The translations under genes and the position numbers were made by a program. Positions 43,945-51,138 of a stretch of 53,148 bases of DNA are shown here, in pieces (within the stretch, counting starts at the first letter, position 1; each line of letters begins with the position of its first letter). Origin of the DNA: Bacillota bacterium. Lineage in GTDB: Bacteria; Bacillota; Sulfobacillia; JAJYWN01. The stretch covers positions 1 through 53,148 of the forward strand of contig JAJYWN010000069.1 in the NCBI GenBank assembly GCA_021791495.1, in the 5' to 3' direction. The notes under the pieces are model-generated. The model did no database searches and had not been told where the DNA came from. It was given only the letters and a program-made list of their open reading frames with translations.

Positions 43945-45585
43945 TTGTTCGACTACATCATCAGGGGCGGGTCGGTCGTCGATGGTTCGGGCTCCGGACC
44001 AGTTCGGGCCGATATCGCTATTTCCGGAGGCAAGATTTCGGCGGTGTCCCAAAATGGGGACATGGCCACCGCTCCCGCTCGCCGCACCATTGACGCCGGC
44101 GGGAAAGTGGTCTGCCCTGGTTTCGTTGACACCCACAGCCACTCCGACCTCATGGTCTTGAGCAGTCCGCCTCCCGAGCCGAAAGTGCGGCAGGGGGTGA
44201 CCACCGAGTTGCTCGCCCAGGACGGACTGTCGGTGGCGCCGGTGCCCGCCGGACGGCGGGAATTGCTGAAGCGGCTGGTTTCGAGCCTCTTGGGGCTGCC
44301 ACACGTGGACTGGACGTGGACTTCGTTCGCGGAATACCTGGCGGCGCTGGACCAAGGCGGCATGCCCGTCAACGCCGCCGCCCTGGTCCCGCACGGTCCC
44401 GTCCGCATGGCCGCCATGGGTATGGAAGCCCGCGTGGCGACCGACTCCGAGTTGGCCACCATGGAGGGAATCCTGGACGAGGCCCTGTCGGCCGGCGGCG
44501 TGGGCCTGTCCACCGGGATGATTTACCCGCCGTGTTCTTTCGCCGATGACCGGGAACTCATCGCCCTTTGCCGCGTAACAGCCCGACATGGGGGCATTTT
44601 CGTCATCCATATGCGGAACGAGAGCGAGCTTCTCATCCAATCGGTGAAGGAAACTCTGGCCATCGCTGAGCAGTCGGGTGTGGCTCTCCACATCTCGCAC
44701 CTGAAGGCCGCCGGGCATGCCGCCTGGCCGAAGGTGGACGAGATGATGACGCTCCTTTCCGACGCTCTGGCCCGGGGCATGAAGGTGACCTGGGACCAGT
44801 ACCCGTACACCGCCGGTTGCACGGTCCTGACGGCGACGCTCCCACCTTGGACGCTCGAGGGCGGGACGCCGGCCCTGCTGGCCCGTTTGGCTTCTCCGGA
44901 AGGCCGGCGGCGCATCAACCAAGAATTCGCGGAGTCGCCCAGGATGTCGCCTGCCGAGAGGGCCGAACGGGGCATTGCCACCTGGGACAATCGCAAGCAC
45001 ACTCTGGGCTGGGAACACATCACCATATCCTCGGTGAAGAGCCAGGCGAACAGATGGTGTCAGGGGCTGTCCATCGCTGAGATCGCCCAGCGGCGCGGCC
45101 AAACCTCCGAGGATACCATCATGGACCTGCTCCTGGAAGAGGACGCCGATGTCAACATGATCCTCCACCAAGGGAGCGAGGAGCGGATGAAGCAGATCAT
45201 GGCCGCTCCCGAGACCATCGCTTGCACCGACGGGATCTACGGAGGCAAGCCACACCCCCGGTTATTCGGGTCCTACCCGCGCATCCTGGGGAAGTACGTC
45301 CGCGACGAGAAAGTGGTTTCGCTCCCCGAAGCGATCAGGAAGATGACCTCGCTCCCTGCCCAGCTACTCGGTCTGTCCGGACGCGGACTCATCAAACAAG
45401 GATACTCCGCCGACGTGGTCGTCTTCGACCCGGCGACGGTGATCGACCGCGGGACCTACGAGCGTCCCGACATACATCCTGTCGGCATCGACTATGTACT
45501 CGTCAACGGCGCCCTCGCCGTTGACGGAGGGGCCTACACCGGGGCCAGGGCGGGGAGGGCGCTGGTGCGTCAGTTCCCAGCTTAG
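43945..45585 (+). CDS. N-acyl-D-amino-acid deacylase (D-aminoacylase)
   Basis: Amidohydrolase that releases D-amino acids from N-acyl derivatives; 546 residues. It begins LFDYIIRGGSVVDGSGSGPV, with metal ligands in GFVDTHSHSDLM, VALHISHLK (two His) and CTDGIYGGKPHPRLFGS, and the C-terminal ADVVVFDPATV strand of the composite domain. The TTG at 43945 lies seven bases after AAGGGG. It precedes the unknown membrane operon, which is followed by an M20 amidohydrolase. The 242 bases upstream show a TTGACA at 43814 but no good -10. Confidence 0.93.
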   Translation: MFDYIIRGGSVVDGSGSGPVRADIAISGGKISAVSQNGDMATAPARRTIDAGGKVVCPGFVDTHSHSDLMVLSSPPPEPKVRQGVTTELLAQDGLSVAPVPAGRRELLKRLVSSLLGLPHVDWTWTSFAEYLAALDQGGMPVNAAALVPHGPVRMAAMGMEARVATDSELATMEGILDEALSAGGVGLSTGMIYPPCSFADDRELIALCRVTARHGGIFVIHMRNESELLIQSVKETLAIAEQSGVALHISHLKAAGHAAWPKVDEMMTLLSDALARGMKVTWDQYPYTAGCTVLTATLPPWTLEGGTPALLARLASPEGRRRINQEFAESPRMSPAERAERGIATWDNRKHTLGWEHITISSVKSQANRWCQGLSIAEIAQRRGQTSEDTIMDLLLEEDADVNMILHQGSEERMKQIMAAPETIACTDGIYGGKPHPRLFGSYPRILGKYVRDEKVVSLPEAIRKMTSLPAQLLGLSGRGLIKQGYSADVVVFDPATVIDRGTYERPDIHPVGIDYVLVNGALAVDGGAYTGARAGRALVRQFPA

Positions 45586-45757
45586 TGCGGTTGGTCCGAG
45601 GGCCGGAATCTTTTGAGAATGGGATAGAGGAGGTGAGGCCGGGGGAGGAGGGGCGGCACCCGACGCCACTAGAGCTAAACGGGGTGTCCGATGTACGTAT
45701 TCGAGACACGGGTAAGAGTCTAAGAACATGAAGCTCTGCCGAATTTTGAAAGGGCGA

Positions 45758-45777
45758 CGGCGCCTTCCCGGGCGCCG
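45758..45777 (+). repeat. hairpin before the membrane operon
   Basis: CGGCGCC-TTCCCG-GGCGCCG, perfect seven-base arms, lies about 30 bases before the TTG start of the next gene and after the D-aminoacylase stop. There is no T-tract, so it may be a processing or stability element rather than a terminator. Confidence 0.4.
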
Positions 45778-45807
45778 GACGTCCAACCCAAGGGTGAGGT
45801 GAATCAC

Positions 45808-46581
45808 TTGACAGCGGGAAGAATCTTCACCTTCTGGTTCCTGATCTTCACCTTCGCGGCCGTTTACTATTTCATGGAACGGGCGAAGAAGGGGAACCTC
45901 CCGGGCGTGCGGCCCATCGCCGGCCTGGCGGCCCTGGATGAGGCTGTCGGCCGCGCGACAGAGTTGGGACGCCCGGTATTCTTTGTGCCGGGCCGCGCGG
46001 AGATCAACTCCGCCGATGCTGCCCAGACCCTGGCCGCGCTTGAGATCTTGTCTCACGTGGCCGAGAAGACGGCGGCGTATGACACGGGCCTTATCACGGC
46101 CGTGGCTGCCCCGAACACCTATCCGGTGGCCCAGGAAGTGGTGCGCGAGAGCTATTTGAAAGTGGGTAAACCGGACGCCTACGATCCAGACATGGTCCAA
46201 TTCTACTCGTCCGAGCAGTTCGCTTTCGGATCGGCCTGCCTGGGTGTCATGATGCGTGAGAAAGTCGCGGCCGCGGTCATGGTCGGTTTCTTCCAGGCCG
46301 AATCGCTGCTCCTGGCCGAAGGCGCCAACCAGGCCGGGGCCATCTCCATTTCCGGGTGCACGCGCTTGTACCAGATTCCCTTCTTCGTTGTGGCCTGCGA
46401 CTACACGCTTATCGGCGAAGAGTTGTTCGCTGGCGGCGCCTACTTGACGAAGAACCCAATCAAACTGGGCAGCATGCAAGGTCAGGACTTGGCCAAGCTT
46501 GTCTCCGTGCTTTTCGTGGCCCTCGGGGCCATCCTGGAGACCTTCGGCAATCACAGCCTGACCCAGCTGTTCAAAAAGTAG
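45808..46581 (+). CDS. membrane operon protein 1 (DUF6754-like)
   Basis: A 257-residue protein with an N-terminal helix (IFTFWFLIFTFAAVYYFM), a central soluble alpha/beta domain (VRPIAGLAALDEAVGRATEL, GRPVFFVPGRAEINSADAAQ, AAVAAPNTYPVAQEVVRESY) and hydrophobic stretches near VMMREKVAAAVMVGFFQAES and a C-terminal helix. I recall this pattern as DUF6754, function unknown; that name is tentative. The TTG at 45808 follows GAGG by eight bases. It heads four tightly spaced genes, with 15 bases to the next. Confidence 0.75.
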   Translation: MTAGRIFTFWFLIFTFAAVYYFMERAKKGNLPGVRPIAGLAALDEAVGRATELGRPVFFVPGRAEINSADAAQTLAALEILSHVAEKTAAYDTGLITAVAAPNTYPVAQEVVRESYLKVGKPDAYDPDMVQFYSSEQFAFGSACLGVMMREKVAAAVMVGFFQAESLLLAEGANQAGAISISGCTRLYQIPFFVVACDYTLIGEELFAGGAYLTKNPIKLGSMQGQDLAKLVSVLFVALGAILETFGNHSLTQLFKK

Positions 46582-46596
46582 AGGGGAGGTGTCGAC

Positions 46597-47214
46597 TTGA
46601 AAAGAGAGTTGCCCCTTGGCATCACCGCCGTGGTGGGGTTCCTTTTCCTCGTGCAGTACTTCTTCAAGATAGCGATCCTGAAATCAATGACCGATGAACT
46701 TACGGACTGGGGTACCATCGTGTCTGCTTTCGCCGCCCTCCTGGCGGCCGCCGGTCTTTACAAGATCCACCTTGAGAAGATCGCGCGCCGGAAGGGCCCC
46801 TGGGAGATGAGCATCGTCCTGGTCTTGGTCATGACCGCCTTCATCATCTTCGGCGTGTTCCTCGGCCAGAAATCGGCGCCCTACCTGTTCTTGTCCAATC
46901 AGGTCTTGGTTCCGCTCTCAGCGGCTATCTTCTCTCTGTTGATCTTCTACATTGGGTCGGCGGCCTTCCGTGCGTTCCGCCTGCGTAACCTCGAGGCTGG
47001 ACTCCTTCTCGGCTCGGGCTTCCTGGTCATGCTCGGACGCGCCCCCATCGGCGAAGTCGTGTGGAAGAAGTTCCCGGTCATCGCCGACTGGCTTATGAAA
47101 TGGCCGAACCTCGCCGGTAACCGCGGTGTCCTGATCGGCGCGTCCATTGGCTCCATCGCCATTGGCCTGCGCATCCTGGTCGGCATCGACCGCGGCCACC
47201 TGGGCCAGGATTAG
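46597..47214 (+). CDS. membrane operon protein 2, unknown
   Basis: A 205-residue integral membrane protein with about six helices, for example GITAVVGFLFLVQYFFKIAI, WGTIVSAFAALLAAAGLYKI, MSIVLVLVMTAFIIFGVFLG and a final IGASIGSIAIGLRILVGI. A short cytoplasmic loop contains EKIARRKGPWEM, and a soluble loop lies near VVWKKFPVIADWLMKWPNLA. I do not recognise the family. The TTG at 46597 has GGAGG seven bases upstream. Confidence 0.8.
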   Translation: MKRELPLGITAVVGFLFLVQYFFKIAILKSMTDELTDWGTIVSAFAALLAAAGLYKIHLEKIARRKGPWEMSIVLVLVMTAFIIFGVFLGQKSAPYLFLSNQVLVPLSAAIFSLLIFYIGSAAFRAFRLRNLEAGLLLGSGFLVMLGRAPIGEVVWKKFPVIADWLMKWPNLAGNRGVLIGASIGSIAIGLRILVGIDRGHLGQD

Positions 47215-47227
47215 GGGGGATGAGACC

Positions 47228-48046
47228 ATGAATGTACTGCGAAATCTTGACCGCCGTGTCATCTACGTCCTCCTTTTCCTGCTCGTCCTGTACCCCTTGG
47301 TGAAGCCCATGGGGCTGCCGGTTTCCGTAGGGCCCTGGACGCAGGGCAGTTTCGACTACATTAACAACCTGAAGGCCGGCGACCTCGTGGTCGTGTCCTT
47401 CGACTACTCCTCCGGCGGGGCGCCCGATGTGGACCCGCAGGCCGTGGTCGTAGTGAAACACCTGTTCAAGAAGGGCGTGCGGATTGTGGGCACGGCCTTC
47501 GTTGACCAGGGCGTGTTGTTCGCCAACAAGGTCTTCGATGCGTGGCAGAAGCAAGGGAAGAAGCCTGGCGTGGACTTCGTCAACCTCGGCTACCTGGCCG
47601 GAGGCGAGACCGCGGTGGCCGCCTTCGGAAATAACCCCCTGAAGGCGTTCCCCAAGGACAACAACGGGAACGACACGGCCAGCATGCCGATTATGCAGGG
47701 AGTCAAGACGGCGGCCGATTTCAAACTCATCGCCGCCTTCGCCACCGGCGCCCCCGGCCCGTCCGAGTGGGTCCGCCAGGTGGTCACGAAGTACAAGACC
47801 CCTTACATGGCCGGCCTGGTTACCGTCATGGCTCCGGGCGCGGAACCATACCTCCAGTCCAAACAGATGATCGGTCTTTTGGCCGGTCTGCGTGGCGCGG
47901 CTGAATACGAGACCGCTCTGAAGGAACCGGGTACCGCCGCCGCCGGCATGGACGCGCAGTCCATGGGGCACGTCGTGATTATCGTCTTCGTCATCTTGGG
48001 TAACATCCTGTACCTCCTGGATAAGCCCAAGAAGGCGAAGGCTTAG
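47228..48046 (+). CDS. membrane operon protein 3, unknown
   Basis: A 272-residue protein with one helix at each end (RVIYVLLFLLVLYPLVKPMG and VVIIVFVILGNILYLLD) enclosing a soluble alpha/beta domain that should face outside. That domain reads FDYINNLKAGDLVVVSFDYS, VVVVKHLFKKGVRIVGTAFV and PGVDFVNLGYLAGGETAVAA, a Rossmann-like alternation of hydrophobic strands and helices. I see no standard catalytic motif. GGGGGGATG precedes the ATG at 47228, 13 bases after the previous stop. Confidence 0.8.
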   Translation: MNVLRNLDRRVIYVLLFLLVLYPLVKPMGLPVSVGPWTQGSFDYINNLKAGDLVVVSFDYSSGGAPDVDPQAVVVVKHLFKKGVRIVGTAFVDQGVLFANKVFDAWQKQGKKPGVDFVNLGYLAGGETAVAAFGNNPLKAFPKDNNGNDTASMPIMQGVKTAADFKLIAAFATGAPGPSEWVRQVVTKYKTPYMAGLVTVMAPGAEPYLQSKQMIGLLAGLRGAAEYETALKEPGTAAAGMDAQSMGHVVIIVFVILGNILYLLDKPKKAKA

Positions 48047-48059
48047 GGGGTGGCGTAAC

Positions 48060-48683
48060 ATGACTACAAACTGGGAAGTCTGGGTATCGGCGCTCCTGAC
48101 CCTCGGCGCGTACTCGATCCTGTTCAGCGAGAACAAGTTCTTCCAGCTCGTCGAACACATTTTCGTCGGTGTGGGCGCTGGTTTCGCCGTGGTGGTCAAC
48201 TACTATAGTATCGTCAATAAAGGCATTAAGCCCATGACGGGCAAGGGCGAGTGGTGGCTGATCATCCCGCTCCTGATCGGCGTCATGCTTTTCGGACGTT
48301 TCGTCAAAGGCATGGCCTGGATCACCCGCATTCCCATCTCGCTCCTGGTCGGTATCGGTGTCGCTCTGGCCCTCCGCGGCGCCGTCCAGGCGGAGCTGGT
48401 CCAGCAGATTTCCGCGAACTTCATCAACGTGGTCGGCAAGACGCCGGGGGCCACCATCAACAACCTCGTCATGGTGGTGGGCACCATAGGCACCATCATG
48501 TACTTCTTCTTCACCTACAAGCAGACCCCCATCGTGATGGCCGGGTCGGCGGTCGGCAAGTGGATCATGATGGTTGCCTTTGGCGCCGCTTTCGGAAACG
48601 CCGTCCAGGGCCGTATTTCGCTGCTCATCAGCCGGCTGCAATACCTGTTCGGCACCTGGATTCACCTCATCCCGACCAAGTAG
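48060..48683 (+). CDS. membrane operon protein 4, unknown
   Basis: A 207-residue polytopic membrane protein with about six helices. It opens TTNWEVWVSALLTLGAYSIL, with a polar stretch FSENKFFQLVEHIFVGVGAG near the first helices, and has TINNLVMVVGTIGTIMYFFF later. The Glu-Asn-Lys and His residues near helix 2 could line a path or site, but this is speculation. It ends the operon; 13 bases separate it from gene 3. Confidence 0.8.
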   Translation: MTTNWEVWVSALLTLGAYSILFSENKFFQLVEHIFVGVGAGFAVVVNYYSIVNKGIKPMTGKGEWWLIIPLLIGVMLFGRFVKGMAWITRIPISLLVGIGVALALRGAVQAELVQQISANFINVVGKTPGATINNLVMVVGTIGTIMYFFFTYKQTPIVMAGSAVGKWIMMVAFGAAFGNAVQGRISLLISRLQYLFGTWIHLIPTK

Positions 48684-48718
48684 GTCTGGTGCATTCAGGG
48701 TAAGGCATGCGGACAAGA

Positions 48719-48760
48719 GGGGCGGGAGCGACGACCTGCGGGTGCGCCGTTCCCGTCCCT
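48719..48760 (+). terminator. terminator after the membrane operon
   Basis: GGGGCGGGAGCG pairs with CGTTCCCGTCCC across a 17-base loop and is followed by TTCCTTGTT. It closes the four-gene unit before the M20 gene. Confidence 0.6.
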
Positions 48761-48822
48761 TCCTTGTTACCATAATCTCTCTTCACCCCAATACTTGCGG
48801 ATAGGGAAAGGGGCGGCTTTTC

Positions 48823-50022
48823 ATGAGCGCCAACGTAGCGGACCTGAAGAAGAAAGTCTGCGCCGAAGTGGACCGCCTGGCACCGGAGCTGTACGACATC
48901 GCCAGGCGAATGTACGAGAATCCCGAACTGGGGCATCAGGAACGGGCGTCTTCCGCCATGCTCTGTGATATGGCCGAGAAGTACGGCATGATGGTGAAGC
49001 GGAAGGTGGCGGGGATGGAGACGTCCTTCGTCGCCACCGCCGAAGGCGGAGGGGGAGCCGGCGCGCACATCGGTATCTTGGCGGAATACGATGCGCTCCC
49101 CGATATCGGACACGGCTGTGGCCACAACATCATCGGCACCGCCAGCACCGGCGCGGCCTTGGCCTTGAAGGCCGTCCTGCCCGAACTTCCGGGGCGGGTA
49201 ACCCTTTTCGGTACCCCAGCCGAGGAAGGCGTGGTGGATAACGCGGGCGGAAAAGTCTTGATGACCAATGCCGGCCTGTTCAACGACGTGGACGCCGCCA
49301 TGTGCGTCCACCCGTCGAGCCAGACCATGCTGGGCACTTCCTCAACGGCCCGGTATGCGTTCGAAGTCTCTTTCAAGGGCAAACCGGCCCACGCCGCCGG
49401 GTCCCCTCATGAGGGCATCAACGCCCTGGACGCCTTGCTCCTCATGTACAGCGGCATCAACGCCCTGCGGCAGCATGTGAAGGAAGACGTCCGGATCCAC
49501 GGCATCATCACCAAGGGCGGGGTCGCCCCAAACATCGTCCCCGAGTTCACTCAGGGCCGTTTCTACGTGCGGGCCAACGACCGGAACTATCTCAAGGATG
49601 TCATCGCGAAAGTTGAAAACTGCGCCCGCGCCGGGGCGTTGGCCACCGGGGCCACCGTCAGCTTCCGGCAGACGGCTTTGACCTATGAGAACATGCTGAA
49701 TAACGATGTCCTGGGCGAGGCCTACAAAGCGAACTTGGAGTCGCTGGGCGTGAAAGTACACCCGGCGCCGACCAAGAGCGGCGGGGGGTCCACCGACATG
49801 GGCAACGTCTCACATGTCTGCCCGTCCATCCACCCCTACATCGGCATCTGCGGTCCCGGCATCGCCGGGCACAGCCGCGAGTTCGCCGACGCCACCATGA
49901 CGGAGGCCGGCCGGGCGGGCATGGTCGCCGCCGCCAAGGCCATGGCCATGACGGCCATCGATGTCCTGACCGACGCCGGACTGCGCGGGGCGGCGAAGAA
50001 GGAGTTCGAAGCCAGGAAGTAG
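48823..50022 (+). CDS. M20 family amidohydrolase (AbgB/M20D-like)
   Basis: Zinc-dependent amidase of about 399 residues that cleaves N-acyl or aminobenzoyl-glutamate-type amides. Metal and catalytic residues are in LAEYDALPDIGHGCGHNIIG, TLFGTPAEEGVVDNAGGKVL and CVHPSSQTMLG, and later GGGSTDMGNVSHVCPSIHPY. The dimerisation domain includes SFKGKPAHAAGSPHEGINAL. AAAGGGG precedes the ATG at 48823. With the D-aminoacylase upstream it suggests use of acylated amino acids or peptides. Its 3' end lies only 36 bases from a T-box core. Confidence 0.92.
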   Translation: MSANVADLKKKVCAEVDRLAPELYDIARRMYENPELGHQERASSAMLCDMAEKYGMMVKRKVAGMETSFVATAEGGGGAGAHIGILAEYDALPDIGHGCGHNIIGTASTGAALALKAVLPELPGRVTLFGTPAEEGVVDNAGGKVLMTNAGLFNDVDAAMCVHPSSQTMLGTSSTARYAFEVSFKGKPAHAAGSPHEGINALDALLLMYSGINALRQHVKEDVRIHGIITKGGVAPNIVPEFTQGRFYVRANDRNYLKDVIAKVENCARAGALATGATVSFRQTALTYENMLNNDVLGEAYKANLESLGVKVHPAPTKSGGGSTDMGNVSHVCPSIHPYIGICGPGIAGHSREFADATMTEAGRAGMVAAAKAMAMTAIDVLTDAGLRGAAKKEFEARK

Positions 50023-50058
50023 CGGGGGAATCAGGCCGGGCCGCCTTCTGAATTCGGG

Positions 50059-50108
50059 TGGTACCGCGGAACCAAGCCCTTCCGTCCCGTTCACGGACGG
50101 AGGGGCTT
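50059..50108 (+). promoter_or_regulatory. headless T-box antiterminator/terminator module
   Basis: TGGTACCGCGG at 50059-50069 is a perfect T-box core, followed by AACC and a hairpin (AAGCCCTTCCGTCC with GGACGGAGGGGCTT, 50074-50108) in the standard order. Stem I, the specifier loop and Stem III are absent: only 36 bases separate the core from the M20 stop codon, and I find no AGAGAG or GNTG motif in the end of that gene. No U-tract follows the hairpin. It may be a decapitated relic upstream of the TIGR04076-ferredoxin and AOR genes. Confidence 0.75.
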
Positions 50109-50178
50109 GCGTCCGCATCCGTGAAGAGGACGAGCCTCATATCCAGACTAGAACCAGAAGCAGGGCGGTGTTCGAACG

Positions 50179-51138
50179 GTGTATGACCTTCGCGTGACGG
50201 TGGACGAGGTCAAGGGTTTCTGCGATCTTCCGATGAAACCAGGGGACTACTTCGAAGTGCGGGGCGGACGCATTACCATACCGACTGGAGGCCACATCTG
50301 CCTGTGGGCCCTGGCGGCGCTCCTCCCCATGTTCCCGGCCAAACAGCGGAACAGCGGCGAACCGAACGACTGGCTACCGCGCACCTCGCGCATGAGTTGC
50401 CCCGATCCCGATGGAATGGTCATCTATCGCATTGAACGTATCGAAGAAGAGAAGGAAGTCGACAAGGGGGGCGTGAGTCGCCCGACCGGGGCGATCACCG
50501 TTCAGCCGTCGATACCTCCGTCATCATCGCCATCGCCATCGCCATCGCCGTCGCCATCACCGTCAACGCCGGGGTCGCACCAGTCGGCGACGGCGCCGCC
50601 CCCCCGCCTCCTTGCTAAGGAGGCGAACTGCTCCGGGTGTCGTGCCTGTGAGCTGGCTTGTAGCGCGGCCCACGGCGGCCGCTTTCAGCCGTCGGTGTCC
50701 CGCATCAGGGTCCGTAAGCTAGAGGAGGCCGGGACCGACCGTCCGTACCCCTGCCGGCAATGCGGCCAGGCCCGCTGTGTCGAAGCCTGCCCCGAAGGGG
50801 CGCTATCTCGGCATCCGGTGACCAAGGCCGTCATCCTTGACGTGACTCTTTGCACGAAATGCGGACAGTGTGCGGCGGCGTGCGCTTTCGAGGCGGTGCC
50901 CATGAGCCCGATCGACGGCTACCCGCTCTTCTGTGACTTGTGTGGCGGCGACCCGGCCTGCGTCAAGCGGTGCGCCACAGGAGCCATCCGTTTCGGCAGG
51001 GCGGGTGACCGGCGTGAGCCGGCACCGGGCGAGCGGTTCCTGGCGCCGCCGCCCATGCCCGAGCCGCCTGAACCCGACTTGCCGCCCGGCCAGGCTGGAG
51101 CGTCCGCGCGCGGCGACCTAGGGGGTGAAGGACGGTGA
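50179..51138 (+). CDS. TIGR04076-like domain fused to four-cluster ferredoxin
   Basis: A 319-residue probable electron-transfer partner of AOR. Residues 1-88 (DLRVTVDEVKGFCDLPMKPG, GGHICLWALAALLPMF, SCPDPDGMVIYRIERI) match the small TIGR04076 family, which is usually a separate protein. A Ser/Pro linker (residues about 113-145), encoded by a CCATCG tandem repeat, joins it to a polyferredoxin with four 4Fe-4S motifs: CSGCRACELAC, CRQCGQARCVEAC, CTKCGQCAAAC and CDLCGGDPACVKRC. GTG at 50179 has only a weak AGGGCGG. Its stop overlaps the AOR start as GTGA. Confidence 0.82.
   Translation: MYDLRVTVDEVKGFCDLPMKPGDYFEVRGGRITIPTGGHICLWALAALLPMFPAKQRNSGEPNDWLPRTSRMSCPDPDGMVIYRIERIEEEKEVDKGGVSRPTGAITVQPSIPPSSSPSPSPSPSPSPSTPGSHQSATAPPPRLLAKEANCSGCRACELACSAAHGGRFQPSVSRIRVRKLEEAGTDRPYPCRQCGQARCVEACPEGALSRHPVTKAVILDVTLCTKCGQCAAACAFEAVPMSPIDGYPLFCDLCGGDPACVKRCATGAIRFGRAGDRREPAPGERFLAPPPMPEPPEPDLPPGQAGASARGDLGGEGR
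50520..50571 (+). repeat. CCATCG hexanucleotide tandem repeat in coding sequence
   Basis: Imperfect hexamer repeats (TCATCGCCATCGCCATCGCC and so on) spanning about 50 bases encode the Ser-Pro alternation of the linker between the TIGR04076 domain and the ferredoxin domain. Units are six bases, so length changes keep the frame. Confidence 0.8.

Noticed and set aside
43822-45255. A 477-codon minus-strand open frame opposite the D-aminoacylase gene.
   Set aside because: Antisense to a gene with full catalytic motifs; no ribosome site or family match.
50520-50571. Short tandem repeats considered as a CRISPR fragment.
   Set aside because: Units are six bases with no spacers, and lie in frame within a coding linker.
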